Origin: Pseudomonadota bacterium
Lineage (GTDB): Bacteria; SZUA-182; DTGQ01
Assembly: GCA_030625085.1 (NCBI GenBank)
Contig: DAOURK010000030.1
Location: 1 to 38,269, forward strand
Direction of reading: 5' to 3'
DNA length: 38,269 nucleotides
The notes under the pieces are model-generated. The model did not search any database. It saw only the letters and a program-made list of their open reading frames with translations, and had not been told where the DNA came from. A program made the position numbers and the translations under genes. Below are positions 24,836 to 33,331 of the stretch, in pieces. Position 1 is the first letter of the stretch. Each line of letters starts with the position of its first letter.

Positions 24836-25633
24836 TTAATTTCCCACCCCATTAACATGTACATAATGTTTAGCCTGTCCGGCATCAACAAGAGCTATAG
24901 TGCCCTGACAAAAACTAGCCAATTGTGAACAAAGCAATAATGCCATTGGACTCATTTCAGATGGCTTCCCAAATCTTGCGGCAGGGCATCTTTCTTTTAA
25001 ATATTTTTCAGCATGTTTAGGGTTTTCTTTTAAAACTGTTTCCCAATGTCCACCTTCAGTTAGTATAACTCCAGGTAATAATGCAGACATAATTACATTT
25101 TTAGTTTCTATAGCTAAAATTCTTCCCATACAACGGGTGTAGGCAGTAAGTGCCGCTTTAATTGAACAATAAGATACAGGCCCACTATTTTCCATTGAAG
25201 CTCCAGCAGAAATATTCAAAATCCGGCCCCAATCCTGTTTTTTCATATGAGGAATAAAAAAATTATTTAACTCTATAGCTACTTCTAAATTAAGCCTAAA
25301 TACTTTTCTCCAATCTGATATTGAACAGTAAGGGTCCATTATTTTAAGAGTACCTCCAATATTATTTACCACAATATCAAGATCCCCAAAAAAAATTTTA
25401 ATCTCTTCTGCTAATGCTTTAGGTGCACTATCATCAGTTAGATTGGCAACTATTGCATAATGACCCGCTTTTTTCCCTCCCATCATTTCCAAAGTCTTAT
25501 TTAATAGATCTTCATTTCTTGAGGTAATAATTACACTAGCACCTTCCTTAGCGAAATCAAGCGCAATAGCGCGGCCTATTCCTACTGCCCCTCCGGTAAT
25601 TAATGCCTTTTTACCTTTTATCCCTAAATCCAT
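24836..25633 (-). CDS. Classical SDR oxidoreductase (FabG-like)
   Basis: A 265-residue classical SDR. Motifs are ALITGGAVGIGRAIALDFAK for cofactor binding, VVNNIGG, the serine in LNISAGAS, the YxxxK in YCSIKAALTAYTRC and a C-terminal substrate loop with LLPGVILTEGGHWE. AGGAGG lies at ideal spacing before the ATG. The fold fits NAD(P)H-dependent interconversion of a hydroxyl and a ketone. The extended substrate loop after PGVI differs from fatty-acid FabG enzymes. The gene sits between a sugar O-methyltransferase and the gap before the aldolase operon. It may reduce a 2-oxo or keto-sugar product of that operon, but the substrate is not visible in the sequence. Confidence 0.88.
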   Translation of the reverse strand: MDLGIKGKKALITGGAVGIGRAIALDFAKEGASVIITSRNEDLLNKTLEMMGGKKAGHYAIVANLTDDSAPKALAEEIKIFFGDLDIVVNNIGGTLKIMDPYCSISDWRKVFRLNLEVAIELNNFFIPHMKKQDWGRILNISAGASMENSGPVSYCSIKAALTAYTRCMGRILAIETKNVIMSALLPGVILTEGGHWETVLKENPKHAEKYLKERCPAARFGKPSEMSPMALLLCSQLASFCQGTIALVDAGQAKHYVHVNGVGN

Positions 25634-25693
25634 AAATATCCTCCTATATTTAATCGTTTATTCGTGTTTAAATACTTCAACGATTAATTATAT

Positions 25694-26662
25694 TCAATAC
25701 AATTCAGATTTACATGCAAATAGATAATATTGCTCTTGTGCAAAAGCATAGAAGGCACTTCCTTGATGCACGATTTTATACTTAGAGGGGATTTTCATTG
25801 AATCAGAACATGGGATTCTTATATTTTGCTCCTCATAATGCCTATATCCGTTTAAGATGTATTTGGAATCAAAATATCCCATGGAAGATATATATTCTTG
25901 AGTATAATTATTTGCTTCACTTAAACTCCATGTAGCAACAAATAAATCAGGCATCCAATTCGAAACTATCCTTAATTTATCGTATTTACTGATTTCGATT
26001 AAATTAATCTTTCCTGTTTTTATATTGTCTGAACCGTTAATAATTAAATTTATCTGGTCATCTCCAAAAATATTTTTAAGGTAATAAGCCTGGATAATAA
26101 TAAATATTGGTAAATCAATAATAATATGAGTACAAAAATTACCACATATCCGTCTAAATAAACGAGCCATGCCGCCATAACCACCACCAAACTCAATAAT
26201 TGTCTTAAACTTATTTATGTCAACTTTTAATTTATCTTGAAACAGCGTCAAATGAGTCAGATGGTTTATCATAGTTTCCGATGAAAAATATTTGGCATCT
26301 GTAATATAAGGATGAAAAAAATGGTCCTCTTTTAATAGACATTCCAACTTTTGAGTATCCCATTTAGATTCCAAATATGGTAATTGAATTTTCTGCCATA
26401 AACCTCCGGCGGATAGAAAAAATGCGTATCTAAGCAAATCATCTTTTAGAAAATCATTCCTATTTTCTAAACACATTTTTTCCGCATGATCATAATGTCC
26501 CTGCCACATTTCAGTAATAAATTTTTTGTAATTACTTTTTTTCTTCATAATCTGGTATTTTTTAATTTCCATTGGGCATTTTATCGGTATTTCTTTTTCA
26601 TGAAAAGCAGATGTTAACTTCTCAACCGTTTCAATCCATTCTGCTTTTTCTGTTTCCGACAT
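25694..26662 (-). CDS. Putative sugar O-methyltransferase
   Basis: From the chosen ATG the protein has 322 residues and matches the pattern of putative sugar O-methyltransferases of LPS and capsule loci. There is an N-terminal helical region, then IIEFGGGYGGMARLFRRICG as the SAM-binding motif, THIIIDLPIF, and a later FVATWSLSEANNYTQEYI block. Near the C-terminus are a YILNGYRHY strand and HQGSAFYAFA. The start at 26662 has AAAAGGAG six bases upstream; an ATG at 26692, adding ten residues, has a GGGGAAAG very close by and remains possible. It probably methylates a hydroxyl of a sugar residue or nucleotide sugar. It lies between the WbuC cupin and the SDR at 24836-25633. Confidence 0.8.
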   Translation of the reverse strand: MSETEKAEWIETVEKLTSAFHEKEIPIKCPMEIKKYQIMKKKSNYKKFITEMWQGHYDHAEKMCLENRNDFLKDDLLRYAFFLSAGGLWQKIQLPYLESKWDTQKLECLLKEDHFFHPYITDAKYFSSETMINHLTHLTLFQDKLKVDINKFKTIIEFGGGYGGMARLFRRICGNFCTHIIIDLPIFIIIQAYYLKNIFGDDQINLIINGSDNIKTGKINLIEISKYDKLRIVSNWMPDLFVATWSLSEANNYTQEYISSMGYFDSKYILNGYRHYEEQNIRIPCSDSMKIPSKYKIVHQGSAFYAFAQEQYYLFACKSELY

Positions 26663-26729
26663 ATTTGCTCCTTTTGGAATATATAATTTCATCTTTCCCC
26701 AATCATAAAATCATAATTAACTCAAATAT

Positions 26730-27245
26730 TTATTTTTTATATATCTCACCCTGTAATGCAGCAAGAAATTGTTTAACGCCAACCTTATCTTCTTCTCTTG
26801 GTGCCCAAACAGAAAATTCAACGTCGTAATCTTTGTTGAAAGGTCCAGAATAAGTTTCATGATACACTAGCCATTCTGAAGTAGCCACCGGCATATGCCA
26901 TTCATTACTTGATAATCTATAAAGAAATGCTTTTTGTCCTCCTGCCTTTTCCATTTCAATTAAACGAATCAATTTTCCATTATTATCAAAAAAATAAACT
27001 GTCATGGTTCCTTCGATAATATGATAGGATTCACTTTTCCCTTGTGGATGGCGGTGAGGGGGCATAAATGTATCTTTATAAAACACATTTACCATTTCAT
27101 GTGTTCTATGCTCATTTTTATGGTGCAGGCAAAGACGAAAACGTTTACGTGGTGAGGCAGAAGCTCTCAGTTTAAGTTCTTTAACACACTCATTTGTTAC
27201 CATAAAAATATTTTGTTTATTATAAATTGCCTCTGGCACTTTCAA
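26730..27245 (-). CDS. wbuC: WbuC-family cupin metalloprotein
   Basis: A 171-residue cupin matching the WbuC family found in many O-antigen clusters. The N-terminal part has RKRFRLCLHHKNEHRTHEM, and the first cupin motif is FMPPHRHPQGKSESYHIIEG, with two metal-binding histidines and the glutamate. EWHMPVATSEW provides the last histidine. Function is not established for the family; a role in nucleotide-sugar modification or regulation is inferred from context. The annotated start is TTG at 27245, but GTG at 27239 has GAGG seven bases upstream and may be the true start. The preceding SDR stop is 4 bp away. Confidence 0.88.
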   Translation of the reverse strand: MKVPEAIYNKQNIFMVTNECVKELKLRASASPRKRFRLCLHHKNEHRTHEMVNVFYKDTFMPPHRHPQGKSESYHIIEGTMTVYFFDNNGKLIRLIEMEKAGGQKAFLYRLSSNEWHMPVATSEWLVYHETYSGPFNKDYDVEFSVWAPREEDKVGVKQFLAALQGEIYKK

Positions 27246-27248
27246 TCC

Positions 27249-28139
27249 TCATTTCAGAAATTCAATCTTATTGTCTAATAATTCAACCTTTTGTTTTACG
27301 ATTTCTTTTACAGGGTTAAAATTCATCTTTAATGCTGATTTGGCAAATGAATTGTCCAAATGATTACGGCGCCCCCGCGGCTCAGAATAGGGCATATCTG
27401 AAAAGGAGCCAACTTGATAAGCCATCAAATCCTTATATTTACTAAATTTCATTATTAATTCCGCAAGCTCAGTTCTAACAACCGGCTGTGTACTGGCAAA
27501 ATGGCAAATCTTTAATGATGGTTTTTTGCCAAGCTTTAGTAAGCCTCTTGCCGTATCTCTGACATCAATTATAGAAAATATATTATCTTTTGCCATCTTG
27601 GCACCATGCCGCAATAATGTCTTATAAGTTAGCTTAATTACACAACGGCCTTCTATGCCCCAACCAATATTCCAGCCTGTCCGCACAATACAACTTATAC
27701 TCTTTTTCTGCGTTAAATATTTTTCAATCTCATATTTCATCCGCCCATATAAATTAAGTGGATTAGGAGTTGATTGTTCATTGTAATTTCCTTGGTTACC
27801 ATCAAAAATTTCAACAGAAGACATAAAAACAAGACGAGCCTTGGTTTCCAAAATTTCATTAATGCTTCGCTTTGTAGCATCAAGATTAAGGCTATATGCA
27901 GCCGCTTGGTTATCATAAATCCATGATGGATTTGTATAAGCAGATAAAAAATAAACTATATCATTGGAGCCAAGATCCGGTACAATAGCCCGCAAGGAGT
28001 CAAATCTTATGTCATATTTAATCAATCCCTCTCTGACTTTATTATTATATGTCCCTATTACATTATAACCTAAAACTTTTGCGCTATTGTATAAAGTAAA
28101 GCCAATTACACCAGACGCACCGACGATAACAAGACGCAT
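27249..28139 (-). CDS. RmlD-like NAD(P)-dependent reductase/epimerase
   Basis: A 296-residue extended SDR of the dTDP-4-dehydrorhamnose reductase type. The cofactor motif is IVGASGVIGFTLYN. It continues with DIVYFLSAYTNPSW, LVFMSSVEIFDGNQ and the catalytic YGRMK, then VRTGWNIGWG. RmlD enzymes reduce a 4-keto-sugar nucleotide to the final deoxysugar. No RmlA, RmlB or RmlC homolog stands beside it, so the substrate is probably not dTDP-rhamnose. The gene is flanked by the zinc-type dehydrogenase and WbuC cupin, at short spacings, in one operon. It could finish the sugar that the transketolase, methyltransferase and C-methyltransferase steps build. Confidence 0.85.
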   Translation of the reverse strand: MRLVIVGASGVIGFTLYNSAKVLGYNVIGTYNNKVREGLIKYDIRFDSLRAIVPDLGSNDIVYFLSAYTNPSWIYDNQAAAYSLNLDATKRSINEILETKARLVFMSSVEIFDGNQGNYNEQSTPNPLNLYGRMKYEIEKYLTQKKSISCIVRTGWNIGWGIEGRCVIKLTYKTLLRHGAKMAKDNIFSIIDVRDTARGLLKLGKKPSLKICHFASTQPVVRTELAELIMKFSKYKDLMAYQVGSFSDMPYSEPRGRRNHLDNSFAKSALKMNFNPVKEIVKQKVELLDNKIEFLK

Positions 28140-28159
28140 GAAATCACACCAGGTTATAT

Positions 28160-29224
28160 TTATTGTTTAAATCTTATAAGACATTTTCCTGCAATTTTAC
28201 CAGAACATATCATTTCAATCGCAGTATTAATTTCATCAAGAGTAAACTCATTCGTAATCAATTTCTGTAATTTCAAAATCCCTGCCTTCAACAGCTTTAA
28301 ATAGCGATGGATATCTTCTTTGGGATTGGTCTCTCCGCCATGTGTGCCGGTAATAATCTTCCCGAAATGTAAAGGTAAAGAATATATTGAAATATTATTC
28401 CCTTTCTTGGGGACACCGACAAGAACAGTTCTGCCCTTATTTTTTGTTATTTCATAGGCTAATTGGATTATTTCAGGTAGCCCTGTATTATCAACCACAA
28501 CATCTGCACCTTGGTTTCCGAATATTTCTATAATCTCTTTTTTAACATTCTTTTGTGAGGAATTAATTAAATGGGTTGCGCCGATTTTTTCTGCGAGCTT
28601 GAGCTTATTATCAAATATATCAACTCCAACTATTGGATATGCTGATATAAGTTTCGCTCCCTGAATTACATTTAATCCCACTCCTCCAACCCCGAATACT
28701 ACAATTGACTCCCCCATTATAAGCTTTGCCTTATTAGTTAAAACACCCAAGCCGGTAGTAACAGCACATCCAAATAATGATGCTATTTTGGCATCAACCC
28801 AATTAGGAATAACGGTCAGACGGTTTTCTGAAACAATTGCATATTCATTAAAAGTGGTAACCCATCCGGAATTTATCCATTTGCCTTTCCATTTATAGAA
28901 TGGCGTGCTTGATTCGATCCCCCCCGCCCTCATCCAATGTAAGACAACATAATCATCCGGCTTCACTTTTTTTACTCCACTACCTACTGCTAATACTTTG
29001 CCTGAACCTTCATGCCCTAAAAGGTGGGGCAAATAACTGTCATGTCCTTTAGCTCCTTTTATCTCGCCAATTTGAGAACCACATATGCCGCTATAATATA
29101 TCTTTACTAAGACTTGGCCGCAATCTAACATTTCCGGAAATTGAACCTCATCAATAACTAAAGGCTTATTTTGTTCAACCAGAATTGCAGCCTTCATCCT
29201 TTTTGGAAACTCAAAATCTCTCAT
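28160..29224 (-). CDS. Zinc-type medium-chain alcohol dehydrogenase
   Basis: A 354-residue MDR enzyme that should oxidise a sugar alcohol or reduce an aldehyde with NAD(P)(H). Catalytic-zinc ligands are the Cys in GICGSQIGE, the His/Glu of LLGHEGSG and the Cys in FGCAVTTGLG; the Rossmann motif is VFGVGGVGLNVIQGAK. The lobe that normally holds the structural zinc (four closely spaced cysteines) has none; it reads VVLHWMRAGGIESSTP then PFYKWKGKWINSGW. So this subfamily probably folds without structural zinc. It starts 29 bp after the stop of a SAM methyltransferase. A decayed counterpart of the same pair lies at 17652-18689. The start at 29224 lacks a strong ribosome-binding site; a second ATG lies at 29197. 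Confidence 0.9.
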   Translation of the reverse strand: MRDFEFPKRMKAAILVEQNKPLVIDEVQFPEMLDCGQVLVKIYYSGICGSQIGEIKGAKGHDSYLPHLLGHEGSGKVLAVGSGVKKVKPDDYVVLHWMRAGGIESSTPFYKWKGKWINSGWVTTFNEYAIVSENRLTVIPNWVDAKIASLFGCAVTTGLGVLTNKAKLIMGESIVVFGVGGVGLNVIQGAKLISAYPIVGVDIFDNKLKLAEKIGATHLINSSQKNVKKEIIEIFGNQGADVVVDNTGLPEIIQLAYEITKNKGRTVLVGVPKKGNNISIYSLPLHFGKIITGTHGGETNPKEDIHRYLKLLKAGILKLQKLITNEFTLDEINTAIEMICSGKIAGKCLIRFKQ

Positions 29225-29253
29225 GATTATAATTGCCCCACTTCATCGTAATT

Positions 29254-29916
29254 TTACTCAAAAAAAATAAATTCGTAATCACCAGAATAACCAGACAATC
29301 GAAACCACCATTCCCATTCCTCTGGTGTATTAAATGCCTCACAAGTAAGCTGCCAGTAAAGAAGATTGGCTTTTTCTTTTTCATTCCGGTATGATTCAAC
29401 ACAAATATACTTATTTTTTTTACCCACCCTTTCAATTTCTCTAATTGCCTTGTCGAGGTCATAACTATATAAATTGTGTAATGTATTTATAGAAACAACT
29501 AAATCAAAAGTTCCATCTTCATAAGGCAAATTATTTGCATGTCCCCCCCGAAGAAAGGGGCGGACTTCTTCTTTAGCATTTGTAATCGCATACTCAGAAA
29601 TATCAAGACCGCTTACTTTAATCCCCGGGACAACTTGGCTAAAATCATACAAAAGAAAAGCTTTACCGCACCCAACATCAAGTACTTTATCACCTGGCTT
29701 TAGCTTATACTGAGCAGCTATTTTTTGAGCTACTGCAAACCAGCGCCCATCATATTTGAAGCCTCCATATCCAATTTTACGATCACCATCCCAATAATCA
29801 TATCCAAACAATTTTGCAATTTTGGCTGCTTCAGCTTTCGGAAATTCATTTACTCTGCCTAAATAATCTCTCTTTGTGCTTTTATGGACGGTACTTAAAA
29901 AATCTTGATAACCCAT
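29254..29916 (-). CDS. SAM-dependent methyltransferase, paralog of the gene at 17967-18689
   Basis: A 220-residue class I methyltransferase. It has the GDR-GYGG-YDGR pre-domain, motif I KVLDVGCGKAFLLYDF, VSGLDISEYAITNAKEEVRP, NLPYEDGTFDLVVSINTLHN and REIERVGKKNKYICVESYRN. These landmarks align one to one with the protein at 17967-18689. Both genes are followed by a medium-chain alcohol dehydrogenase, intact here and ruined there. Its start is 2 bp from the transketolase C-terminal gene stop, so it is tightly coupled to it. The conserved module suggests a methyl transfer linked to an oxidation on the same sugar, but substrate and site are unknown. Confidence 0.87.
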   Translation of the reverse strand: MGYQDFLSTVHKSTKRDYLGRVNEFPKAEAAKIAKLFGYDYWDGDRKIGYGGFKYDGRWFAVAQKIAAQYKLKPGDKVLDVGCGKAFLLYDFSQVVPGIKVSGLDISEYAITNAKEEVRPFLRGGHANNLPYEDGTFDLVVSINTLHNLYSYDLDKAIREIERVGKKNKYICVESYRNEKEKANLLYWQLTCEAFNTPEEWEWWFRLSGYSGDYEFIFFE

Positions 29917-29918
29917 AT

Positions 29919-30845
29919 TTATACTCCAATTAGTGAATTTGCTAAAGAAACAACCTTATCTGTTGTTATTCCATAATATTGCAAATTACTTGCTTGTGAC
30001 CCATATTGTGATGGAAAAACATCTGGCAAGGCAACTCTAGCAAACTTTATAGCAGGTACAAAACAAGCCTCTGCAATAATTTCCGCCACGCAACTCCCCA
30101 GCCCACCGATTAAAGTATGTTCTTCCAAAGTTATCACAGCGTTAACTTTACAAGCTGCCTTTATAATTGCATTTTTATCAATTGGTTTTATAGTATGAAT
30201 ATGAAGCACTCCTGTTTTTATTCCTTTTTTTTCTAATAGGATTGAAGCATCTAGCGCCATTTTAAGAACAATACCTGTGGTGACAATTAAAACGTCATCT
30301 CCTTCGCGCATTAGTATTGCTTTGCCTATTTCAAATGGATTATCTGATGAACTTACAATCGGATCGCCACCTTTACCCAAACGGATATAAATAGGGCCAT
30401 TATAATCAACGGATTGCGGCATAAGCCGCTTCATTTCTTCAGCATCACATGGAGCAACAATTGTCATATTCGGTACCGCTCTCATAATGGCAATATCTTC
30501 AAAAGCAAGGTGCGTTGCTCCAAGTGGGGAATAAACCACCCCCCCACCGCTGCCTACAATACGAATCTTTAAATTATGCATAGCCACATCTAGTAAAAGT
30601 TGCTCATAACATCTTCGTGTTAAAAAAACAGCAATCGTATTTAAATAAGGGATTTTTCCATTCATGGCAAGCCCGGCCATTATTCCGATAATATTTGCCT
30701 CTGAAACCCCTTCCATGAAATAACGGCTTGGCATTTCTTTCTGAAACTCAGATAATGTCCCAACACCAATATCCGACCCCAAAAATAATATTCGCTTATC
30801 TTGCTTCGCGAGGTTGTAAATTTCATTTAAGCAAGTTTTTCTCAT
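29919..30845 (-). CDS. Transketolase C-terminal subunit
   Basis: A 308-residue protein matching the pyrimidine-binding and C-terminal domains of transketolase, encoded as a separate subunit. MEGVSEANIIGIMAGLAMNG carries the ThDP-activating glutamate. THLAFEDIAIMRAVPNMTIV and GPIYIRLGKGGDPIV follow, and the C-terminal Rossmann-like domain has VLIVTTGIVLKMALDAS. With the N-terminal subunit encoded just upstream (sharing one base, TAATG) it forms a full ThDP enzyme that moves a two-carbon ketol unit between sugars or from an alpha-keto acid. Split transketolases are frequent in secondary metabolism and glycan loci. Here it may build a branched or elongated sugar, or supply heptose precursor. Confidence 0.92.
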   Translation of the reverse strand: MRKTCLNEIYNLAKQDKRILFLGSDIGVGTLSEFQKEMPSRYFMEGVSEANIIGIMAGLAMNGKIPYLNTIAVFLTRRCYEQLLLDVAMHNLKIRIVGSGGGVVYSPLGATHLAFEDIAIMRAVPNMTIVAPCDAEEMKRLMPQSVDYNGPIYIRLGKGGDPIVSSSDNPFEIGKAILMREGDDVLIVTTGIVLKMALDASILLEKKGIKTGVLHIHTIKPIDKNAIIKAACKVNAVITLEEHTLIGGLGSCVAEIIAEACFVPAIKFARVALPDVFPSQYGSQASNLQYYGITTDKVVSLANSLIGV

Positions 30846-31648
30846 TATAATGATTCTAATTCTCTAAACAATTTTTGTATTTCTGTATCAGAAATTTTAC
30901 TTTTATGATGCCATAATGCATTTTGCTCAATAGAAGGAATACCCTTGCCTTTAACAGTGTGACAAATAATCAAATTAGGCTTTTCATTTTCGAATGGTAA
31001 CCTATTTAATATCGACCCAAGAGCGGCAACATCATGGCCATCAACTTCTCTAACTGCAAACCCAAAACTAATCCATTTATCGACAAATGGCTCAAGATTT
31101 TGTACATCATATATATTACCGAAACATTGCATTTTATTGTAATCAACGAGTGCCGTTAGATATTCCAATTTATATTTACTTGCGCACATTGCTGCTTCCC
31201 AAATAGAACCTTCATTGCATTCGCCATCGCCAAGAAGGACAAAAGTCCTATAATTTTTTGCATCAAGCTTCGCATTCAATGCAATACCAATCGCTATAGA
31301 TAGGCCATGGCCAAGTGAACCAGTAGAAGCCTCAATCCCAGGCGCTTTGCCATATTGAGGATGCCCCCCCAGCATAGCGCCTAGCTTACAAAAACGGGCT
31401 AATTCATTTTTTTCAAAAAAACCTTTTTTAGCTAAGGCCACATATAAGGCTAAACATCCATGCCCCTTACTTAAAATAAATCGATCCCGGTCTTCCCACA
31501 AAGGTTTTTTTGGATTAATCCGCAATATATCTTCATAAAGCACGCGTATAATTTCAACAATTGACAATGCTGATCCAATATGCCCCCTACGCGCATGATC
31601 TACAATTTTTAAAATTTCTTTACGGTATCCAATAGAACAAATATCCAT
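30845..31648 (-). CDS. Transketolase N-terminal subunit
   Basis: This is the diphosphate-binding half of a split transketolase, 267 residues from the ATG at 31648. Motifs include FILSKGHGCLALYVALAKKG, GGHPQYGKAPGIEASTGSLG and the ThDP/Mg motif GDGECNEGSIWEA ending in DYNKMQ. The ORF can be read from a TTG at 31669, which would overlap the kinase gene; the ATG avoids that and lies about 12 bases after GGAAGGA. The stop and the start of the C-terminal subunit share one base, so the two subunits are translated together. It should transfer a glycolaldehyde unit. Nothing in the cluster looks like pentose phosphate metabolism, so a dedicated sugar-building role is likely. Confidence 0.9.
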   Translation of the reverse strand: MDICSIGYRKEILKIVDHARRGHIGSALSIVEIIRVLYEDILRINPKKPLWEDRDRFILSKGHGCLALYVALAKKGFFEKNELARFCKLGAMLGGHPQYGKAPGIEASTGSLGHGLSIAIGIALNAKLDAKNYRTFVLLGDGECNEGSIWEAAMCASKYKLEYLTALVDYNKMQCFGNIYDVQNLEPFVDKWISFGFAVREVDGHDVAALGSILNRLPFENEKPNLIICHTVKGKGIPSIEQNALWHHKSKISDTEIQKLFRELESL

Positions 31649-31650
31649 TT

Positions 31651-32739
31651 TCAATGAAATTCCTTCCAATTTAAGTAAATAGGAAATGCACCTATTTCAT
31701 ATTCATATTTTGCTTTCTTAAACTTGTTTTTTGCTTTTTCAAGTTGTTTTAAAATCTTTAATCTCTCAATTTCTGTATTGCCACTAAAAGTAATAAATAC
31801 ATTTAACATTATAAGGCACCATTTTAATGATAAAAGTAAATAAATATATGGCAATCTTTTTTTTAATTTAATATCGTTTCCTAAATATCGACATACTCTT
31901 TCTAAAAATATTTTTCGATACTTATATGGCAAGGGTATTGCCGGCTGTAAATAATAATCGCAAATCAGTTTTGCAGGGTCATCCCAGCCATAATACTCGA
32001 AATCAATAAAAAATAATATTCCGTCATTCGTTTTAATTGCATTATGAAATCCGAAATCTGAAGGGCTTAATATTTTCTCGTGTTTACCTAATTCCATATC
32101 AATATCAACACCCTTTTTTTGCGCTTGTCCTTTTACCGAATGTTTTACTTCTCTAAATAGATGTATAAATTCATTGTCAAGAAAATTATGTAGCAGTTCG
32201 AATACGTCATTTTTTTTTGTTATTTTTTTTAGATTTTTCAGCCGACGGTCAATGCAATCAATATACGCCTTGATACTGAAACAAGCTTCTGAGGCAACCG
32301 GTTGTTTATTAGCATCCTCCACATTAATTAAAGCGTGCATGCTACCTAAAAAATTTGCTGCCAAATAAATATCATTAAATTTTATCTCTTCAGGATTAAG
32401 TTTTTTGCCATCGATAAATCGGTATATCCCAATATTGTAATTTTTATTAAGATATATTGGTTCAGGGATAAAACGAACACCATTATTCCATAAAAAAGAG
32501 ATTCCAAAATATTCGGTTGATAAGCGATCCCGATTGTCACCTTCACGAACAAGATATTTTTTTGCGAGGTAACTATAATTATTAGTTGTCATAACCTTAT
32601 AAACGATACTATTTGCACCACCTGGCAACTGTTCTATGGAAGACAATTTTTCTATGAACTCTTCGACGAATAGCTCAAATATTACTTTTTTTGTATCTTT
32701 ATCGGTATAATGATTTAATAAAATATTTTTTGATTTCAT
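31651..32739 (-). CDS. APH-fold small-molecule kinase
   Basis: A 362-residue protein of the aminoglycoside phosphotransferase/choline kinase fold. The N-lobe has LPGGANSIVYKVMTTNNYS and the lysine in YLAKKYL. The catalytic loop is SPSDFGFHNAIK, a DxxxxN variant of the usual HxDxxxxN in which serine-asparagine neighbours replace the histidine, followed by the metal-binding FIDFEYYGWDDPAKL. The acceptor is presumably a sugar or polyol of this locus. It overlaps the HAD gene by 41 bp, and AAGG lies eight bases before the ATG, which supports the overlapping start. A kinase coupled to a HAD phosphatase suggests a phosphorylated intermediate that is made and later cleared, but this is inference. 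Confidence 0.8.
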   Translation of the reverse strand: MKSKNILLNHYTDKDTKKVIFELFVEEFIEKLSSIEQLPGGANSIVYKVMTTNNYSYLAKKYLVREGDNRDRLSTEYFGISFLWNNGVRFIPEPIYLNKNYNIGIYRFIDGKKLNPEEIKFNDIYLAANFLGSMHALINVEDANKQPVASEACFSIKAYIDCIDRRLKNLKKITKKNDVFELLHNFLDNEFIHLFREVKHSVKGQAQKKGVDIDMELGKHEKILSPSDFGFHNAIKTNDGILFFIDFEYYGWDDPAKLICDYYLQPAIPLPYKYRKIFLERVCRYLGNDIKLKKRLPYIYLLLSLKWCLIMLNVFITFSGNTEIERLKILKQLEKAKNKFKKAKYEYEIGAFPIYLNWKEFH

Positions 32740-33331
32740 TCCAATCCTTAAAAAAAAGCACGTTTTGCCTATTTTCTTCCTTATTTAAATATAATATTTT
32801 TCCCACATTTGATGGGAAATTAACATGGAATAGAACTTCAGGCAGATCATCTATAAAATGTGTGCATCCTCTTGTTTTAATTTGATTTAATTTTCCTTCA
32901 AGATTTTCTTCAAAAATAATATCATTTTCAGATAATTCATACTTTGAAAAAAAACTTTTATTTTCTATCCACCTTCTTGCTGCCTCATGAAGATTAACAC
33001 GTGGGCCCATTGCCGGATAAAAAGTTTTATGACTTATGATTGAAATTTTTATTGAATGGGTATAACATTCTTTTAAGAATTTTTCAAATCCTTCTGCTAG
33101 TTTTGCTTCGTCCATATAATAGCCATATACTAATCCTTGAAGTTCTGTCCATTTTTTGTTCCCTTCCGGTAACAATCTAATTGCATCACGAATGACTTGT
33201 TTATTTTTCGCAACATTAGGCAAAATGAGGCTTAGATTAGAAGCATATTTATAAAATACATCATCATAGATGACAATTGTATTGTCAAAATCAATACCTA
33301 TATGAATCTGCCTTTTATCAGGTTTATTCAT
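32699..33331 (-). CDS. HAD-superfamily hydrolase
   Basis: A 210-residue HAD-fold protein, likely a phosphatase. Motif I is IGIDFDNTIV with nucleophile D14 and acid D16. Motif II is the serine of SIISHKT, and motif IV is THFIDDLPEVL. A helical cap follows motif I. No strong ribosome-binding site precedes the ATG. The reading frame stays open for 28 codons upstream to a TAG at 33416, and those codons look like the tail of a sugar SDR rather than part of the HAD fold. It overlaps the APH-fold kinase gene. A heptose-bisphosphate phosphatase (GmhB) is otherwise missing from the window, so this could fill that role, but its sequence is not a clear GmhB. Confidence 0.75.
   Translation of the reverse strand: MNKPDKRQIHIGIDFDNTIVIYDDVFYKYASNLSLILPNVAKNKQVIRDAIRLLPEGNKKWTELQGLVYGYYMDEAKLAEGFEKFLKECYTHSIKISIISHKTFYPAMGPRVNLHEAARRWIENKSFFSKYELSENDIIFEENLEGKLNQIKTRGCTHFIDDLPEVLFHVNFPSNVGKILYLNKEENRQNVLFFKDWNEIKKYFIKSLYR

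Noticed and set aside
27249-28139. dTDP-rhamnose pathway
   Set aside because: Only an RmlD-like gene is present; RmlA, RmlB and RmlC homologs are absent, so a rhamnose pathway is not supported.
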